DNA of 14,826 nt from RGIG2041 sp045532715 (GTDB lineage: Bacteria > Bacillota > Clostridia > UBA1381 > UMGS1253). Position 1 is the first letter of the stretch, and every line of letters starts with the position of its first letter. Position numbers and translations under genes: made by a program. Below the pieces are notes generated by a model. It ran no database searches. It was not told the origin of the DNA and saw nothing but the letters and a program-made list of their open reading frames with translations. Shown piece after piece: positions 13,898 through 14,826 of this stretch. Location: contig JAZSGM010000087.1 of NCBI GenBank assembly GCA_045532715.1, forward strand, positions 1 through 14,826. Reading direction: 5' to 3'.

Positions 13898-14089
13898 TCG
13901 ATATGCAAACTTTGTTTGCTCGATATTTTTACTCCATAAAATCGATATGTTTTACATTTCACTCGAAACTCGATATGATATAAATCTCGTCGCGTAAGCG
14001 ACATATCGAGTGCAAAGCACATGTCGAGTCTGCAAGACAAATCGAAATTCTCGTTAGAGATTTATATCGCTGCGGTGCTATGCACCGCA
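13898..14089. repeat. Array of short perfect hairpins with TCGATAT-type spacers between the two amidohydrolase genes
   Basis: The 304-base gap 13827-14130 contains no gene. It carries hairpins GCAAACtttGTTTGC (13905-13919), GTCGCgtaaGCGAC (13989-14002), GTGCaaaGCAC (14010-14020), GTCTgcaAGAC (14028-14038) and TGCGGTGCtatGCACCGCA (14071-14089). TCGATAT occurs at 13898, 13920, 13942 and 13970, and its reverse complement ATATCGA at 14003, so the first hairpin is flanked by exact direct copies. GATATAAATCTC (13977-13988) pairs perfectly with 14057-14068 and encloses three of the hairpins. Each stem differs in sequence while remaining self-complementary. Confidence 0.7.
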
Positions 14090-14130
14090 TATAAAAACTG
14101 TTCTTTTCCTTCGCATGATTTTTTGTATGC

Positions 14131-14826
14131 TTACAATTTTAATATTCTGATAGCATTTTCACGTACTATTTTGCAATAGTTTTCTTTACTTAAAAGTCCT
14201 TTTTCCACGCTTTCATCCAAAAAAGATATAAGCTTAAATTGAAGCATATTCTCAACATTTTCAGGATATCTTACTAAATCAACTCCATACATAATACGAT
14301 CAGAAAAATCTTCTATAAACCGCAAAGCAAAGTCCTTATCCCGTAGCATAGCATTTGCTCCACTACCTGCTGAAAGGTCACAATAAAGGTTGGGACACTC
14401 TCTCAGCATCTGGCTAAGGCATCCTTCGGTCACCTTGCCTTCAGGATAGCCGTTTCTGATTTCATCGTTATTATTTATATCAATCTCGCTCCAGAATGGT
14501 GCTGAGTGACCGATAACTTTAAGTTCCGGATACTTCTTTAGAATCCTGGTTATTCTGGGAAGTCCGAGCTCGTCTACAATGCCATAGCTACTTTTAAAAT
14601 CAGGAGCTATATGTATAATTACCGGCATATCATTCTCAACACAGCTACGGAAAAGATTTTCCATTTTAGGATCATCTGCATACATCATAGCTGTTATTTC
14701 TCCGACTCCCTTTGCACCCATTTTCTTATACTCTTTAATAACTGACGATAAATCAGACTCTGGAGTATTGCTTAGTGAACGCGGATCAACGTTACAAAAC
14801 CAGTAAAATCTATCAGGATATTTATC
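14131..14826 (-). CDS. Amidohydrolase-family TIM-barrel protein (5' end outside window)
   Basis: The frame stays open from the stop at 14131 to the window edge (232 codons), so the internal Met at 14721 is not the true start; upstream residues DKYPDRFYWFCNVDPRS fit the family well. The metal-binding HxH start of the barrel lies outside the window. Visible elements are GVGEI (barrel strand), VIIHIAPDF with a conserved His, KVIGHSAPFWSEI with the next His, NLYCDLSAGSGANAML, and IMYGVDLVRYP with the Asp that usually serves as the catalytic base. It resembles the amidohydrolase at 13059-13826 in fold but not closely in sequence. It ends with ENAIRILKL and is followed by the hairpin array. Confidence 0.87.
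   Translation of the reverse strand, partial: DKYPDRFYWFCNVDPRSLSNTPESDLSSVIKEYKKMGAKGVGEITAMMYADDPKMENLFRSCVENDMPVIIHIAPDFKSSYGIVDELGLPRITRILKKYPELKVIGHSAPFWSEIDINNNDEIRNGYPEGKVTEGCLSQMLRECPNLYCDLSAGSGANAMLRDKDFALRFIEDFSDRIMYGVDLVRYPENVENMLQFKLISFLDESVEKGLLSKENYCKIVRENAIRILKL

Noticed and set aside
13969..14068. tRNA-like gene suggested by the cloverleaf-like fold
   Set aside because: The closing helix is 12 bp, no T-loop TTCGA in a 5-bp arm or CCA-adjacent layout is present, and the arms do not have tRNA spacing.
13898..14089. CRISPR array
   Set aside because: The repeated TCGATAT is only 7 bases, the intervals between copies are irregular (15 to 26 bases), the sequences between are palindromes and not unique spacers, and no cas gene is present.

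Overview
The window looks like chromosome of an anaerobic gut-type Clostridia bacterium (Oscillospiraceae/Lachnospiraceae-like). The signs are strong GGAGG ribosome sites, oxygen-sensitive radical SAM and Fe-S enzymes, intrinsic terminators with U tails, and a gene content dominated by hexuronate and glycoside catabolism. The taxonomic call is an inference; no rRNA or marker gene is present.

Region 1 (1-6262) is sugar metabolism. It opens with the 3' end of glucuronate isomerase (uxaC), followed on the opposite strand by a broken GH27 alpha-galactosidase that has lost most of its catalytic barrel. A tight minus-strand operon (4223 to 1386) then encodes a TIM-barrel sugar isomerase/epimerase-like protein and two Gfo/Idh/MocA dehydrogenases. 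A divergent AraC-type regulator (4336-5205) probably controls it. A beta-lactamase-fold serine hydrolase (5246-6262) converges on the regulator gene. Three intrinsic terminators in this region share nearly the same stem core (GGCGTRYAC/GTRYACGYC).

Region 2 (6263-9729) is accessory DNA. A 435-base gap holds a hairpin-rich intergenic repeat. It is followed by an AT-rich segment of about 3.0 kb bounded by 12-13 bp perfect inverted repeats (CTTGACACGAGTA / TACTCGTGTCAAG), with a possible 3-bp target duplication (GAC). The segment contains only three co-oriented genes: a membrane/coiled-coil protein of unknown function, a radical SAM protein with a six-cysteine C-terminal cluster, and a HemN-like radical SAM protein. 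There is no transposase. This unit is the best candidate for an undescribed system in the window.

Region 3 (9730-14826) is a minus-strand gene train: a partial amidohydrolase, a second amidohydrolase, a neutral-ceramidase-domain protein split by a one-base frameshift in an A6 tract, a maltose-type O-acetyltransferase, and a GltD-like Fe-S flavoprotein. Between the two amidohydrolases lies a 304-base gap filled by an array of short perfect hairpins separated by TCGATAT-type spacers, part of it enclosed by a perfect 12-bp helix. A shared box (TTGACA ... AGTAAGAAT ... TGTCGAA) occurs upstream of amidohydrolase 2 and at the right edge of the radical SAM cassette.
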